From Burkholderiaceae bacterium (GTDB lineage: Bacteria; Pseudomonadota; Gammaproteobacteria; Burkholderiales; Burkholderiaceae): a DNA stretch of 13,373 nucleotides. Where the stretch lies: assembly GCA_947374315.1 (NCBI GenBank), contig CANCBK010000045.1, forward strand, positions 1 to 13,373. The letters are read 5' to 3'. This document shows, one piece after another, positions 12,647-13,373 of the stretch. The stretch's first letter is position 1, and each line of letters opens with the position of its first letter. A program made the translations under genes and the position numbers. The notes under the pieces were generated by a model. That model saw only the letters and a list, made by a program, of their open reading frames with translations. It searched no databases and was not told the DNA's origin.

Positions 12647-13373
12647 TGTTTTTGCCTTTCAGTTTCTATTAAACCATCAATCGTTTCGGTTAAAGCCCTG
12701 CCCGGCTGAAAGCCCGTAAGGTTTTTAAGCTTGGATACGATCGGTCTGCGATGAAAGATATCCTCAAACTCAACACCATAGGCTTTTAAATAGGGAATAA
12801 ATTCAATATCAGACTGACTTCGAGCGCGCTCTTTAATAAGGCGAGCCAAATCTAATATCGAAATTTCGTGATCGTTTCCAACATTAACAATCTCACCATT
12901 TGCAGCCGGGGTGGATGCAAGAAGATCTAATGCGTAAACCGTATCGCGCACATCGCAAAACGAACGGGTTTGATTGCCGTCACCAAAAACGGTTATAGCT
13001 TCATTCTGAAGCGCTTGCTGAATAAAGCTCGGGACAACCCAACCATATTTTCCCGTCTGATGAGGTCCAATAGTATTGAACAGCCTCACAATCACAATGT
13101 TTAATCCTGGATTACGCCCATAAGCCCCCGCCAAGTACTCATCAGCGAGCTTGGTAATTGCATAACACCAGCGTAAACTTTTGCTTGCTTTAAAAACAAT
13201 ATCATCAGATTCCGAAAAGCAAACATTCGGGTTAAAGCCATACACTTCCGAGGTCGAAGCAAGCAACACTTGTGCCTTTGGATTGATAGCTGCAATAGCC
13301 TGAAACAGTATTTCAGTTCCAGTAATATTGGCTGCCAATACTGATCTAGGATCGGCAAGCACCTTTTTTACGC
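12631..13373 (-). CDS. Extended-SDR sugar-nucleotide epimerase/dehydratase, N-terminus outside the window
   Basis: The C-terminal 247 or so residues of an NAD-dependent epimerase/dehydratase; about 70-90 residues including the NAD-binding glycine loop lie beyond the right edge. The frame is open to the edge (a GTG at 13362 is internal, preceded by in-frame sense codons). Visible features are ITGTEILFQA, the TSEVYG block with the catalytic Ser/Thr region, YAITK as the catalytic Tyr-x3-Lys, RLFNTIGPHQTGKYG, VFGDGNQTRSFCDVRD and a C-terminal VEFEDIFHRRPIVSKL. This last block resembles UDP-glucuronate decarboxylase-type and related epimerase/decarboxylase proteins, so epimerase versus decarboxylase is undecided. 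Its product or substrate should be a UDP-uronic acid or hexose linked to the dehydrogenase further down the operon. It overlaps the HEAT-repeat gene by 16 bases. Confidence 0.88.
   Translation of the reverse strand, partial: VKKVLADPRSVLAANITGTEILFQAIAAINPKAQVLLASTSEVYGFNPNVCFSESDDIVFKASKSLRWCYAITKLADEYLAGAYGRNPGLNIVIVRLFNTIGPHQTGKYGWVVPSFIQQALQNEAITVFGDGNQTRSFCDVRDTVYALDLLASTPAANGEIVNVGNDHEISILDLARLIKERARSQSDIEFIPYLKAYGVEFEDIFHRRPIVSKLKNLTGFQPGRALTETIDGLIETERQKQCKSL

Noticed and set aside
13360..13362. GTG as the start of the epimerase/dehydratase
   Set aside because: The visible protein lacks the NAD-binding N-terminus and the frame continues open to the right edge, so this is a truncated gene, not a short one.

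Overview
The window looks like a compact betaproteobacterial chromosome segment. My best guess is a freshwater Burkholderiales such as Polynucleobacter. This rests on moderate GC judged by eye, very tight gene packing, and families typical of that group (DUF2789, an MsbA-related ABC exporter, Ohr, thioredoxin-2). No rRNA, tRNA, CRISPR array, insertion sequence or phage gene is visible. No stretch over 300 bases lacks a gene; the longest gaps are 169 and 139 bases, both between divergent genes.

Left part (1-3794). The window opens inside an acetate kinase gene (ackA, + strand), whose stop overlaps the start of an unrecognised 68-residue protein. Converging on it from the minus strand are a full-length MsbA-type ABC exporter half-transporter and, upstream of that, a SRPBCC (START-like) protein that uses a TTG start.

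Middle part (3964-7485). On the + strand, a DUF2789 protein, an Ohr organic hydroperoxide reductase, thioredoxin 2 (TrxC) and a SemiSWEET-type PQ-loop protein form a small redox-flavoured group. They converge on a minus-strand PaaK/CapK-like adenylate-forming ligase; the two stop codons share a TTAA. Divergent from the ligase is an isochorismatase-family cysteine hydrolase, for which a GTG start with a strong Shine-Dalgarno is preferred over an upstream ATG.

Right part (7504-13373, all minus strand, read right to left). A truncated sugar-nucleotide epimerase/dehydratase, a membrane-anchored HEAT-repeat protein, a membrane family-2 glycosyltransferase and a TviB/WbpA-type nucleotide-sugar dehydrogenase form an overlapping or closely spaced operon for surface or extracellular polysaccharide. 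The same strand continues with almost no gaps into a universal stress protein, a 40-residue methionine-rich one-helix membrane protein (found by hand), an HMA-fold protein that has lost one metal-binding cysteine, and a four-helix membrane protein.

The observations I rate highest are: a missing catalytic Asp (Val260) in the otherwise canonical nucleotide-sugar dehydrogenase; the HEAT-repeat partner of the polysaccharide glycosyltransferase, which itself has an altered QxxRW motif; and the small membrane/metal-type cassette behind the universal stress protein. I found no clear evidence of a wholly new system. These are leads rather than demonstrations.
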